Source: Glutamicibacter mishrai (GTDB lineage: Bacteria > Actinomycetota > Actinomycetes > Actinomycetales > Micrococcaceae). From it: a DNA stretch of 64,000 nt. Within the stretch, counting starts at the first letter, position 1, and every line of letters starts with the position of its first letter. The stretch is from NCBI RefSeq assembly GCF_012221945.1, contig NZ_CP032549.1, positions 2,108,001 through 2,172,000 of the forward strand, written 5' to 3'. Positions 44,570 through 52,664 of the stretch are shown here, in pieces. A program made the position numbers and the translations under genes. The notes beneath the pieces were generated by a model. That model was not told where the DNA came from. It made no database searches and worked only from the letters and a program-made list of their open reading frames with translations.

Positions 44570-46671
44570 CGGTCTCGGTATTCGTGGCTCGTGATGATGC
44601 CGGTGAGGTGTTCGGCGACCTGTTGTGCTCGGTGATGCCGAATCGGGGGAGCGAATCTGTCTTGGGGTAGGCGATCCAGGGCAGCCTTGACTTCGAGGAT
44701 ATCGGCATCGGTGCGTGCGATATTTCCGCAAGTGCTGTGGCACCGTCCCAAGTTCGGGGCGTCCTCGTTTTTTGTGCAGAGGGCTGTCGTCTTGTCGAAA
44801 ACGCAGTGAAGCCCATCGCCCTTGAAGACTTGCAGCGAAGGATCATTCAGGAGGTTTTCGGCTTGTCGTCGGGTGGGGAGCACGCGCCCTTGGAACTTTG
44901 AGGCGGCTTGTTGTGTGCGTTCGCGCAGTTCTTCGGCAGCAGGTCCGCTCACGTGTCCTCCGGATTCGAGGTACCGATCAATGTCAGTGAGCCTTTCGAT
45001 GCGTTCTAGCCATCGTTCCATGGCCAGTTCGTTTGGGAAACCTGAGTGGTAGTTGCCGGAGTATCCCTGGGTGACAAGTGTGGAAATGTGGTTGTACTGA
45101 ATAACGGCAGCGACCAGACCGCGTGGGCGTCGAACGATGTGCCAGGCCAGGGTTCTGCGGAATCGATTCGCCGTTATGCGTCCGTCCGCGTCCTCGGGGA
45201 TGCGGTCATTGCGTTGGTGACGAACGCAGTAGTCATTGACCCAGCCAATAAATGATTCGATATCTGTTGTCATCTTTGCTGCGGTTTGGCCAGTTCCCGC
45301 GCGGGCGTCGGAACGCCCGTTGGTTCCACGAAGCGGCTTGGGTCGAAGGGTTTTGGGGAAAAGCAGTTCGGAGGTGTGGACTTGTTCAAGCACTTCAACG
45401 GCTTTGCCTGCTAGCGGATGAACGATCCAGGGGTTGCGACGCGGTTGGCCTTCAGGGTCTTTGGCATCATCGGGCGTGCGAGCATTTTTCCAGGTGGTTC
45501 CGTGTAGCTCGTGCAGCTTGGTGCTGGGATTGATCCTGTGGCATCCCCGTTCAAGGTTCAGGGCCTCGCCGGGCCGCATGCCGGAAAGATAAGCAATTGC
45601 AATGAAGCATGCGGTCTGTAAGTGCAAAGTCAGCGGGATGACCTCCTCCCAGGCAACATACGGCCCGCACCACAGCTGGCCGTCCAGCGAGGCGGTGCAT
45701 CTGGTGGTCACATAACTTTGAGGGTCCACGGGCAGTCCACTATTTAGCACGATCTCGCGGTCGTAATAGGCGTGGGTATTCCCAACGCTTCCGGCGAGCC
45801 GTCCAAGATGCATCCAATTGATCTTTGGATCCCCACTGGGATCGGGATATCCAGGTAGACCAACTCCGAGCTGGCGCAGTCTATCGAGTGTGGCCTGCAG
45901 TCTTAGCCTGCGTGTTCCTGGTGGCTGGGGCTTACGGCTACCTTTCGACGTGTGCCGGTAGTCAGCGCTGATGAGCTTGAGGTAATCGTGGTAAGCAGCC
46001 GTGATATCGGGGGCGAATTCTTCAATGAAGCGGAAAGCCCACGCCATGAGCGGGATGAGGGTTTCATCGCCGATTCGAGGGGTGAGGTTTCCGGTGTTCT
46101 TGAAGCGGTGGGAGAGCAGATCGCCGGGTCGATCTTCCTGCCACGGGGCGGCTTCGGGCATTCGTAGCTGTGGGGATACGACGTTCCGGTGCGCCCACAC
46201 ACGTCGAGTTTCGACGAGAATCTGCCGCCTTCGGGGAAGTATGAGTTCCGATTCTCCCAAGTCGGCTAGTAGGCGATCCAGTACCTTCGGGCTGGCTGCC
46301 TGAAGCGTGTCGTATCCGTGTGCGTCGAACCAATGTATGAGCCATCGAAGAGATCTCATGGTCATTGCAATACTGGAGAGGGCGAGTTGTCTAGATGCAC
46401 TGGGGGCGTTCAGGATTGGTTTGGCAGATTCTTCGTTGATCAGTATCCAGAAGTAGGATTTCACGGATGTCAGCCACTGAATGGGAATCTGCTCGAAGTT
46501 GATGATGTATCTCTGCGCGTGGTTCTCATGAATTCCGGGGGAGAGGTCCCATACGCTGTCTCCGAATCGCGACAACTTTGATGGGTGGGATTCCGGGCGG
46601 AGCGGGCGATTTGCGAGGACAATGGTGTTGCCATCGAGTGCACTGGGTTGTTCGTGTAATTGCTGAGTCAT
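44566..46671 (-). CDS. Tyrosine recombinase-like protein, third of the set
   Basis: A 701-residue integrase-like protein. Box I is GMRPGEALNLERG, carrying the first catalytic Arg. Box II is altered: instead of HxLRHT it reads ANRFRRTLAWHI, with an Arg kept but the His displaced. A Tyr candidate lies in VTQGYSGNYHSGF. Long N-terminal region before the catalytic part. Similar in place to the TnpB-type recombinase of Tn554. It overlaps the upstream gene by ATGA. Confidence 0.8.
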   Translation of the reverse strand: MTQQLHEQPSALDGNTIVLANRPLRPESHPSKLSRFGDSVWDLSPGIHENHAQRYIINFEQIPIQWLTSVKSYFWILINEESAKPILNAPSASRQLALSSIAMTMRSLRWLIHWFDAHGYDTLQAASPKVLDRLLADLGESELILPRRRQILVETRRVWAHRNVVSPQLRMPEAAPWQEDRPGDLLSHRFKNTGNLTPRIGDETLIPLMAWAFRFIEEFAPDITAAYHDYLKLISADYRHTSKGSRKPQPPGTRRLRLQATLDRLRQLGVGLPGYPDPSGDPKINWMHLGRLAGSVGNTHAYYDREIVLNSGLPVDPQSYVTTRCTASLDGQLWCGPYVAWEEVIPLTLHLQTACFIAIAYLSGMRPGEALNLERGCHRINPSTKLHELHGTTWKNARTPDDAKDPEGQPRRNPWIVHPLAGKAVEVLEQVHTSELLFPKTLRPKPLRGTNGRSDARAGTGQTAAKMTTDIESFIGWVNDYCVRHQRNDRIPEDADGRITANRFRRTLAWHIVRRPRGLVAAVIQYNHISTLVTQGYSGNYHSGFPNELAMERWLERIERLTDIDRYLESGGHVSGPAAEELRERTQQAASKFQGRVLPTRRQAENLLNDPSLQVFKGDGLHCVFDKTTALCTKNEDAPNLGRCHSTCGNIARTDADILEVKAALDRLPQDRFAPPIRHHRAQQVAEHLTGIITSHEYRDR

Positions 46672-48449
46672 CGTAGTTCCAGGCCTCCATCTAGCACCAG
46701 ATCGATCAATTCTTGTTCTTGGCTACTGACCGCAGGCGTGGCTGCCGATTGGCCCGCTCCTTGCCGGTTAAGCAGGTCATTGAGTTGGTGGTGCGCTGTG
46801 GAGAAGCGGCCCGCCCATTCTTCGTCGGTCATTTCGGGTCGTCGTCGCTTTATGCTTGCAAGCATTGCCGCCTGAATGGGAAGGTGTCGGGGTTCAGAAC
46901 GAGCATTGGGGCATCCCAAGCAGAGCAGGAATGAGGCGCTGCAGGGGCTTCCTGCATTGCCGTAGGGGCTGTTCGTATGGTCTACGCATGCCGTGGCCAC
47001 GGTGTCGAGGCGACCTTGGAGCAGGAAATGCAGTTGTTCCTCGGTTGTGCCGAGTTTTTCAGCTATGGGCGCGGGGTTCCTACTGGCCTCGGTTACCTCT
47101 TCATCCGTGAGGGTAAGAATGCTGTGGCCTGTTTGGATGCGGTTGACTTCGGTGTTTAGCACGTCGCCAACGACTTTTTGGTAGCCGGGTAGCGCTTCGG
47201 CATCTTTGGAGAGGTACTCCTTGGCTGCGGTCGTCACCGAGTGCGCAACGGGTCGCTGGTGCCGTTGAATGTGGGTCAGTCGCAGCCGGCGTGTGTTGAC
47301 GCGTGAAAGAACGGTTCCGTCGGGAAGTCTGCCACGCCAGTTTGCTATTGCTGTTGTCGGTAGCTCGCGAATTTCGGGTGCGCCAGAGCCCACGTTGCTG
47401 CTGTAGAACACGAGCAGTGAGCTGGTTTTAGCGATTTCCCGTACGCGAGCACATAGTTCATGGGCAACGCGGTAGACACCGGCGGCGGAACTGTAGTCGT
47501 CCCGGCCAAGAGCCGGAACTCGATTAGGTGCCATGGCTAGATCCATTTCCGCGCCGTGACGGCCACGACGTGGTTTGGACGCTCGCGTCATGATCAGAGG
47601 TTCCTCGGTTTCTTGGTCATCCGCACGGAAATGGTCGGCGGTCAGGCCGCATACCGTGCTGAGGTTCTGTCCGGATACGCAGATCAGGAGTACGGCAAGG
47701 GCGGCAATCTCGGAGTGGCTGGGGAAAAGTTCCGAAAGAAGGGCAGCTGACTCCTTCCGCTGTGGCGGCGATTCCCTGAAGGCTCTTAGCTGTTGGGCTT
47801 CGGCTCCACCACGCATGATTCGATCGAGCAGCATACAACGCTGTTGGGCCTCGAAATCAAGGTTTGAGTCGTCTTGTTTCCAGCGTTCAAATTCGACTTC
47901 GAGTTTTCGCATCCGTGCAAGTGCAGTTCTAACTTCTGATCGAGCCGCACGCTGGATTCTTCGTGCTTCCGAGTCTGAATATGCTGAACTGCCGGGTCCT
48001 TGTACCGACCAGCCGTGGGGCGCATAGAGCGCTTCTCGAAATTCATGGGAGAGCCCCGTGGTCCGGCGAAACAAGACTCTGAAGAGCTGGATCAGCGAAT
48101 GCGAGTACCGGGTTCGAGAAAGCTTGAACGAGGCCAGATGGGCCGGTGCCAGGGCAGCGAGGGTTTGGGGCGGGGACGGGAACTCCTGTAGTTTCCGTGC
48201 CAAGATCCTCGCCCCGGCGTATAGGGTCTTGGCCGACTCGACGGTTTTTCGGCTTCCGCCTGGACCGCAGGCCATGGCAAAGCCGGCGACGACCGCTGAT
48301 TCAACTTCTGGTGCGAAACCAAGCTTGCGGAACTCGAAGTCTTTTGGGCGTCCGCCTGATTCCGGGGTGAACCGGACGTAGACTTCGTTTCCGGTATCGG
48401 TGACGGCTTCGGGCCGAGCATAGGAACTGTTCGGTAGGGCGGCGCGCAC
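46668..48449 (-). CDS. Degenerate tyrosine recombinase-like protein, second of the set
   Basis: A 593-residue protein between two integrase-like genes. The place of box I reads AVLLICVSGQNLSTVCGLTADH, with no Arg. The box II region reads NTRRLRLTHIQRHQRPVAHS, only loosely like HxxR. A C-terminal Cys-rich patch (TACVDHTNSPYG with later CSASFLLCLGC) could bind metal. Probably a structural or DNA-binding partner rather than an active recombinase; this is inferred. Confidence 0.7.
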   Translation of the reverse strand: MRAALPNSSYARPEAVTDTGNEVYVRFTPESGGRPKDFEFRKLGFAPEVESAVVAGFAMACGPGGSRKTVESAKTLYAGARILARKLQEFPSPPQTLAALAPAHLASFKLSRTRYSHSLIQLFRVLFRRTTGLSHEFREALYAPHGWSVQGPGSSAYSDSEARRIQRAARSEVRTALARMRKLEVEFERWKQDDSNLDFEAQQRCMLLDRIMRGGAEAQQLRAFRESPPQRKESAALLSELFPSHSEIAALAVLLICVSGQNLSTVCGLTADHFRADDQETEEPLIMTRASKPRRGRHGAEMDLAMAPNRVPALGRDDYSSAAGVYRVAHELCARVREIAKTSSLLVFYSSNVGSGAPEIRELPTTAIANWRGRLPDGTVLSRVNTRRLRLTHIQRHQRPVAHSVTTAAKEYLSKDAEALPGYQKVVGDVLNTEVNRIQTGHSILTLTDEEVTEASRNPAPIAEKLGTTEEQLHFLLQGRLDTVATACVDHTNSPYGNAGSPCSASFLLCLGCPNARSEPRHLPIQAAMLASIKRRRPEMTDEEWAGRFSTAHHQLNDLLNRQGAGQSAATPAVSSQEQELIDLVLDGGLELR

Positions 48450-48451
48450 CG

Positions 48452-49990
48452 TCAGAACCTGCTTTCGTTGTCGTCGATGGTTCGCACCCGCGGGTCATCC
48501 GACAGGATGGCTAGCAGGGGTTCAAGATCAAGAACAGATTTTCCGTACTCGAGGAGCATCCGCGCGTCCAAGGCACGAAACGGTTCCAAATAGGTTCCTT
48601 TCGTTGTGTTGACGTCTGCATGTCCCAGCATCGTTTGAACCAGGGACCAGGTGTCGCCAAATTGTTCGCGCAAGTCGCGCTGATGTTCGGCATCCATGTC
48701 TTTGACTTGCTGAGACCAGATCAACCGTCCAACGGCAAACCAACGCAATGCGAAACTGTGCCGCAGCATGTGCGGGTGGCATTCCAGGCGGTCGATGCCG
48801 GCCTTTCTGACTCGGGAGTTCGCGAGGGCAAACGATTTGTACCAGGCAGATTTTTGACGGGGACTGCCATCCTCGTTTAACCAAAGGACAGCGGGCTCCA
48901 ACCCCTCATCGGTGCGTATCAGCAACCGGCGTCGCTCCGATGGATCAAGATCGTTGATTCGGAGCGAGGCGGGGTAGCTCTTTGTTCCACGGAAAGTGTT
49001 CACTCGCAGTACGCCGTTGCGGACTTCTTCCACAACGATTCGCCCGCGCATTTCGTCGTACATCCCGGCTGTTTGAGCGGCGCGAACCGCGGATGCTCGT
49101 TCCGTTTCCTGATAAGTGGCAACTTGCTCAAGGACGTCACCCCGCAACCAGAAGGTGTGTCCGCGTCCCCCCTTGGCGCAGGCGTCGGCAAGCCGGAATG
49201 ACGCGTATTCGTGGCCTGTTAATTCCCGGTCGAGCTCCAGCGTCAAGACGCTGGCCCACTCCTGCAAACGTAAGCCACTGCCATACAGTCCATCGACAAA
49301 GCCTGCGTCTCGAGACTGGGAGCGGGGCCGCCACCGTGTGCGTTCGGCTCCTTGTGGCGTCAGTCCGTGAATTCCAATATCTCGCCAGCGCTGGTAGGCG
49401 CGAGGTGTCAGCCATTTAACGTCGGCATTTCGAACAGTTGAAGGGCGAAGGTCAGCACCACGCGAAGGGTCTGAAGAGTATCCGTAGCGGGATTTTCGCG
49501 TAAGGATCTCATCGGATTCGAAAAGCGTGGGTACTTCTAGGACCCGGTGCCCCCAGTCGTAGAACGTGCTGAGCGCCGCCAGATCGTTTCCCCACGCAGA
49601 CCCGGAGATTCTCCGCGGATTCCGGATGTCGCTTCGGCGCCAGAACTTGAAATCCATGACGTCATTTTCGTCTGCGGAGTCCCATTCCTTACCTTTTGAA
49701 GCTAGGAAATTTACCCAGACTGACAGCGAGTATGCGTAACGCTTGTTCGTCGCTTCTGCGCGGTTACGCATCTTGGCTCCCGCGAAGAAGTCGTTTAGGG
49801 CACCATGGGGGACGCCCAAGCTGTTTATGAAGATGGGTCGCGCCGCCCATCGTAACCACACGCCAGTCAAGTCCTGATCACTTGCTTGTGTCCTGAGCGC
49901 ACGTTGCAGCAGCGGATCATCATGCGTGGTGATGTATTCAGGAGCAAAGAAGACTTTCCAAGCCAGCGGACTGTGGGTCATGGACAACAT
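48452..49990 (-). CDS. Tyrosine recombinase, canonical, first of the set
   Basis: A ~512-residue recombinase with all catalytic parts: box I YGSGLRLQEWASVLTLELD (Arg), HPHMLRHSFALRW (His-x-x-Arg) and TMLGHADVNTTKGTYLEP with the nucleophile Tyr. An N-terminal SAM-like core-binding part (KRYAYSLSVWVNFLASKGKEW) precedes it. TnpA-like. The gene starts close to the right end of the transposon and reads inward. I chose ATG 49990; an ATG three codons later is also possible. Confidence 0.9.
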   Translation of the reverse strand: MLSMTHSPLAWKVFFAPEYITTHDDPLLQRALRTQASDQDLTGVWLRWAARPIFINSLGVPHGALNDFFAGAKMRNRAEATNKRYAYSLSVWVNFLASKGKEWDSADENDVMDFKFWRRSDIRNPRRISGSAWGNDLAALSTFYDWGHRVLEVPTLFESDEILTRKSRYGYSSDPSRGADLRPSTVRNADVKWLTPRAYQRWRDIGIHGLTPQGAERTRWRPRSQSRDAGFVDGLYGSGLRLQEWASVLTLELDRELTGHEYASFRLADACAKGGRGHTFWLRGDVLEQVATYQETERASAVRAAQTAGMYDEMRGRIVVEEVRNGVLRVNTFRGTKSYPASLRINDLDPSERRRLLIRTDEGLEPAVLWLNEDGSPRQKSAWYKSFALANSRVRKAGIDRLECHPHMLRHSFALRWFAVGRLIWSQQVKDMDAEHQRDLREQFGDTWSLVQTMLGHADVNTTKGTYLEPFRALDARMLLEYGKSVLDLEPLLAILSDDPRVRTIDDNESRF

Positions 49991-50049
49991 ACTGGCCTGT
50001 CCATCACACGCGGCCCAAGCAACACGCTGGAAGGGGCTAGAGAATGAAC

Positions 50050-51306
50050 AACTTCTACGTCTCCTGCGAGCGAGCCTTCGACTACTCGCTGCGCAATCGT
50101 CCGGTAGTCGTCCTGTCCAACAATGACGGCTGCGTGGTCGCGCGATCCCAAGAAGCCAAGGACCTGGGCATCGCCACCGGGGAACCATTCTTCAAGATCC
50201 AGCGGCTCATGGACAGCCACAACTTGGCCGTGCGCTCGAGCAACTATGAACTCTATGGCGATATGTCCGCCCGCGTTATGGAACTGCTCGGCCGCTACGG
50301 CACCTGGCATGAGGTCTACTCCATCGACGAATCGTTCATCGGGTTGGAAGGCAGCCTGGAACAGGTGCGCAGCACCGCCGCGCAGATCCGCAAGGCCATC
50401 GACAAGACCATCGGCGTGCCGGTCTGCGTGGGAGTGTCCACCACCAAGACGCTGGCCAAGTTGGCCAACCATATTGCCAAGCACAACCCCGGACTCGGCG
50501 GCGTCTGCGTCCAGCAGTTGATGGACCAGCAGGTTCTGGGCAATATCCTGACCCGCGTTCCGGTCACCGACGTCTGGGGAGTGGGACGCAAATCGGGTGC
50601 CAAGCTGATCAGCATGGGCATTGAAACCATCGCTGATTTGCGCGACGCTGACCCGTTGCTCATCCGCAAGAAATTCTCCGTGGTGCTGCAGCGTACCGTC
50701 TTCGAACTCAACGGGCAGCGCTGCATCGGGCCGGTGGAAGAACGCGCGGACCGCGGGCAGGTCATGTTCACCCGGTCCTTCTCGACCCCGGTCCGCACCC
50801 GCGAGGCCATGGAAGAAGTCATGTCCATCTATGCGCAAAAGGCCGCCAGCCGATTGGCAAGTGAAGGACGATATGCCACGCTCTTGACGGTCACCGCAGG
50901 CACCAGCCGATTTGCCCAAGGCGAATCATCCTTCCCCAGCGCCCAGGTGCGGCTGCCACGGCCGACACGGGACCCCATCCTGCTCAGCAAACTGGCTATC
51001 GCGGCCATGGCTGATCTGATGCAGCCCGGCATGGACTACGTGCGCGGGGGAGTGATCCTCTCCGGGCTCAGCGATTCGCCCGGTGAAAAGCAGCTGGATC
51101 TTTTTGATCTCGGCGACGAGCACGATGAGGAAGAACAGAAGAATGTCTCCTCGGTAGTGCAGGATATTTCCGCCCGTTTCGGTGCGAAGTCCATCGGCTT
51201 GGGACCAGCGGGCATGGCCCAAAGCCCGGCCTGGACCATGAAGCGCGAACACATCTCCCAGCGCTACACCACCGAATGGGATGAGCTCTTGGAAGTCCGC
51301 GCATAG
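50050..51306 (+). pseudogene. umuC: umuC, 3' part (disrupted by the transposon)
   Basis: About 418 codons of UmuC, Y-family DNA polymerase V, starting [13 protein letters not shown]. Rejoined to the 5' fragment (37791-37826) it would give a full-length protein. The transposon end supplies a new ATG (50044), so a protein of 420 residues can be read, but it lacks the first catalytic Asp (in LVDVN, left behind on the other side). The second catalytic pair is present in [11 protein letters not shown]. The later parts ([13 protein letters not shown], little-finger region) look intact. Polymerase activity should be lost. Confidence 0.9.
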
Positions 51307-51348
51307 AACTTTCGGCGTCTTCGCAGATCTGAGTGAGAGGATGAAATT

Positions 51349-52584
51349 ATGACTACTCACGTCAGAGCGCTCATGTCATTGGGAATGCTCTCGACACTGC
51401 TGCTCAGCAGCTGCAGTGCGCCCAGTTCACCGACCGACGGCCCAAGCTCGCAAAACCCCGCGCCATCAACCTCATCCTCGCCCACGAGCCAGGCGACGGG
51501 ACCCGCAGGCAGCGACGAGCCAGCGCCTACGCCAAGCCAGGAACCTACGGCTCGCCAGCAGGCTGAAGAACTCGTTGGCCAGCTCTCGGTGGAGCAGCAA
51601 GCGGCAAGCTTGGTGATGGCAGGCGTCCCGGCAACAGGTGCCAGCAGCAGAGAGCTGAAAGCCATGAAGAAGCAGGGCCTGGGTAACGTGTTCCTGCGAG
51701 GCAGATCGCAGCTCTCGCTCAAGCAGACCAAAGCGGAAATCGGGTCCATCACCAAAGCCCTGAAACCAAATCTTCCTGATCAGCTGCCGGTTTGGGTGGC
51801 CACGGACCAGGAAGGCGGATTCGTGAGGGTCATGCAGGGTGCGGGATTCACTCAGCTGCCGACCGCCACCAAGCAGGGCCAATGGCCAGAGGGCAAGCTG
51901 TCCTCGAGAATCAAGCAGGTCGGTGAAGAACTGGCCGAAGCCGGGATCAACGTGAACCTTGCGCCGGTGGCCGATGTGGTGCCGGCCAAGATCGGCGCCG
52001 CCAACGCACCCATCGGATACTTCGGGCGGGAATACGCCCACACTGCCGGCGAGGTCTCCTCCGCCATCACCACTGTGAACGATGCCCTGAACGACGCCGG
52101 GGTGCAGCCGGTGGTCAAGCATTTCCCCGGCTTGGGCAGGGTGGCAAAAAATACCGATACCTCCAGCGGTGTCACCGACACCGTGATCGGCATGGATGCT
52201 TCCGACCTTGAGCCGTTCAAGCAGGCGATCGCCCAGGATAATTCCTGGGTCATGATCTCCAACGCCCGCTACGCCGAACTTGATGCGAAGAATGATGCGC
52301 CGTTCTCGCAGAAGATCATCACCGGACTGCTGCGCGATGAACTGGGCTATGAAGGCGTGGTGATTTCCGATGACCTGTGCGAGGCACAGCAGGTTGCTTC
52401 GATTCCCGTCGGCCAGCGTGCTGTGAAGTTCGTGGCGGCCGGTGGCACGGTGCCATTGTGCGTTAAATCCGATCAGGCAATTCTCATGGCCAAGGCGCTG
52501 GCGGCCGAAGCCAAGGATGACAAGAAGTTCGCGGCAAAGGTTCGCGAGGCGGCCACAGTGATCCTGGAAGCGAAACTGCGCTAG
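51349..52584 (+). CDS. GH3 beta-N-acetylhexosaminidase-like lipoprotein
   Basis: A 411-residue exported protein. The N-terminus is a lipoprotein signal (GMLSTLLLSSC, lipobox LLSSC, Cys22) followed by a ~45-residue Ser/Thr/Pro linker. The GH3 domain has VWVATDQEGGFVRVM, VVKHFPGLGRV and the nucleophile Asp in GYEGVVISDDL. Like NagZ, it may trim muropeptide or chitin-like GlcNAc; here it is extracellular. The NagZ His loop (usually KHFPGHGDT) is altered to KHFPGLGRV, so specificity may differ. Confidence 0.88.
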   Translation: MTTHVRALMSLGMLSTLLLSSCSAPSSPTDGPSSQNPAPSTSSSPTSQATGPAGSDEPAPTPSQEPTARQQAEELVGQLSVEQQAASLVMAGVPATGASSRELKAMKKQGLGNVFLRGRSQLSLKQTKAEIGSITKALKPNLPDQLPVWVATDQEGGFVRVMQGAGFTQLPTATKQGQWPEGKLSSRIKQVGEELAEAGINVNLAPVADVVPAKIGAANAPIGYFGREYAHTAGEVSSAITTVNDALNDAGVQPVVKHFPGLGRVAKNTDTSSGVTDTVIGMDASDLEPFKQAIAQDNSWVMISNARYAELDAKNDAPFSQKIITGLLRDELGYEGVVISDDLCEAQQVASIPVGQRAVKFVAAGGTVPLCVKSDQAILMAKALAAEAKDDKKFAAKVREAATVILEAKLR

Positions 52585-52603
52585 GAATCTGGCATTAAAA
52601 AGA

Positions 52604-52641
52604 TCCGGGGCACATTCCTACTCGCTAGGAAGTGCCCCGGA
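52604..52641. terminator. Bidirectional terminator
   Basis: TCCGGGGCAC (52604-52613) pairs with GTGCCCCGGA (52632-52641), and inner TTCCTA with TAGGAA, around a 5-nt loop. It lies between the convergent GH3 and subtilase genes. Confidence 0.88.
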
Positions 52642-52664
52642 CCTGGTCTCAGGAAAGCTGGAAG

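Larger units (their letters stand above)
37827..50049. mobile_element. 12.2-kb Tn554/RIT-type mercury-resistance transposon in umuC
   Basis: Inserted after the codons for VDVN of umuC. The bases TGAAC occur at both ends (37822-37826 and 50045-50049), so the exact ends could be shifted by 5 nt. Contents: a mercury cargo (38314-44015) reading mostly rightwards, and a four-gene recombinase operon (44168-49990) reading from the right end inward. The first recombinase gene starts ~55 bp inside the right end. This is the layout of Tn554-like elements, which transpose by tyrosine recombinases and leave short core sequences at the ends rather than target duplications. Confidence 0.85.
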
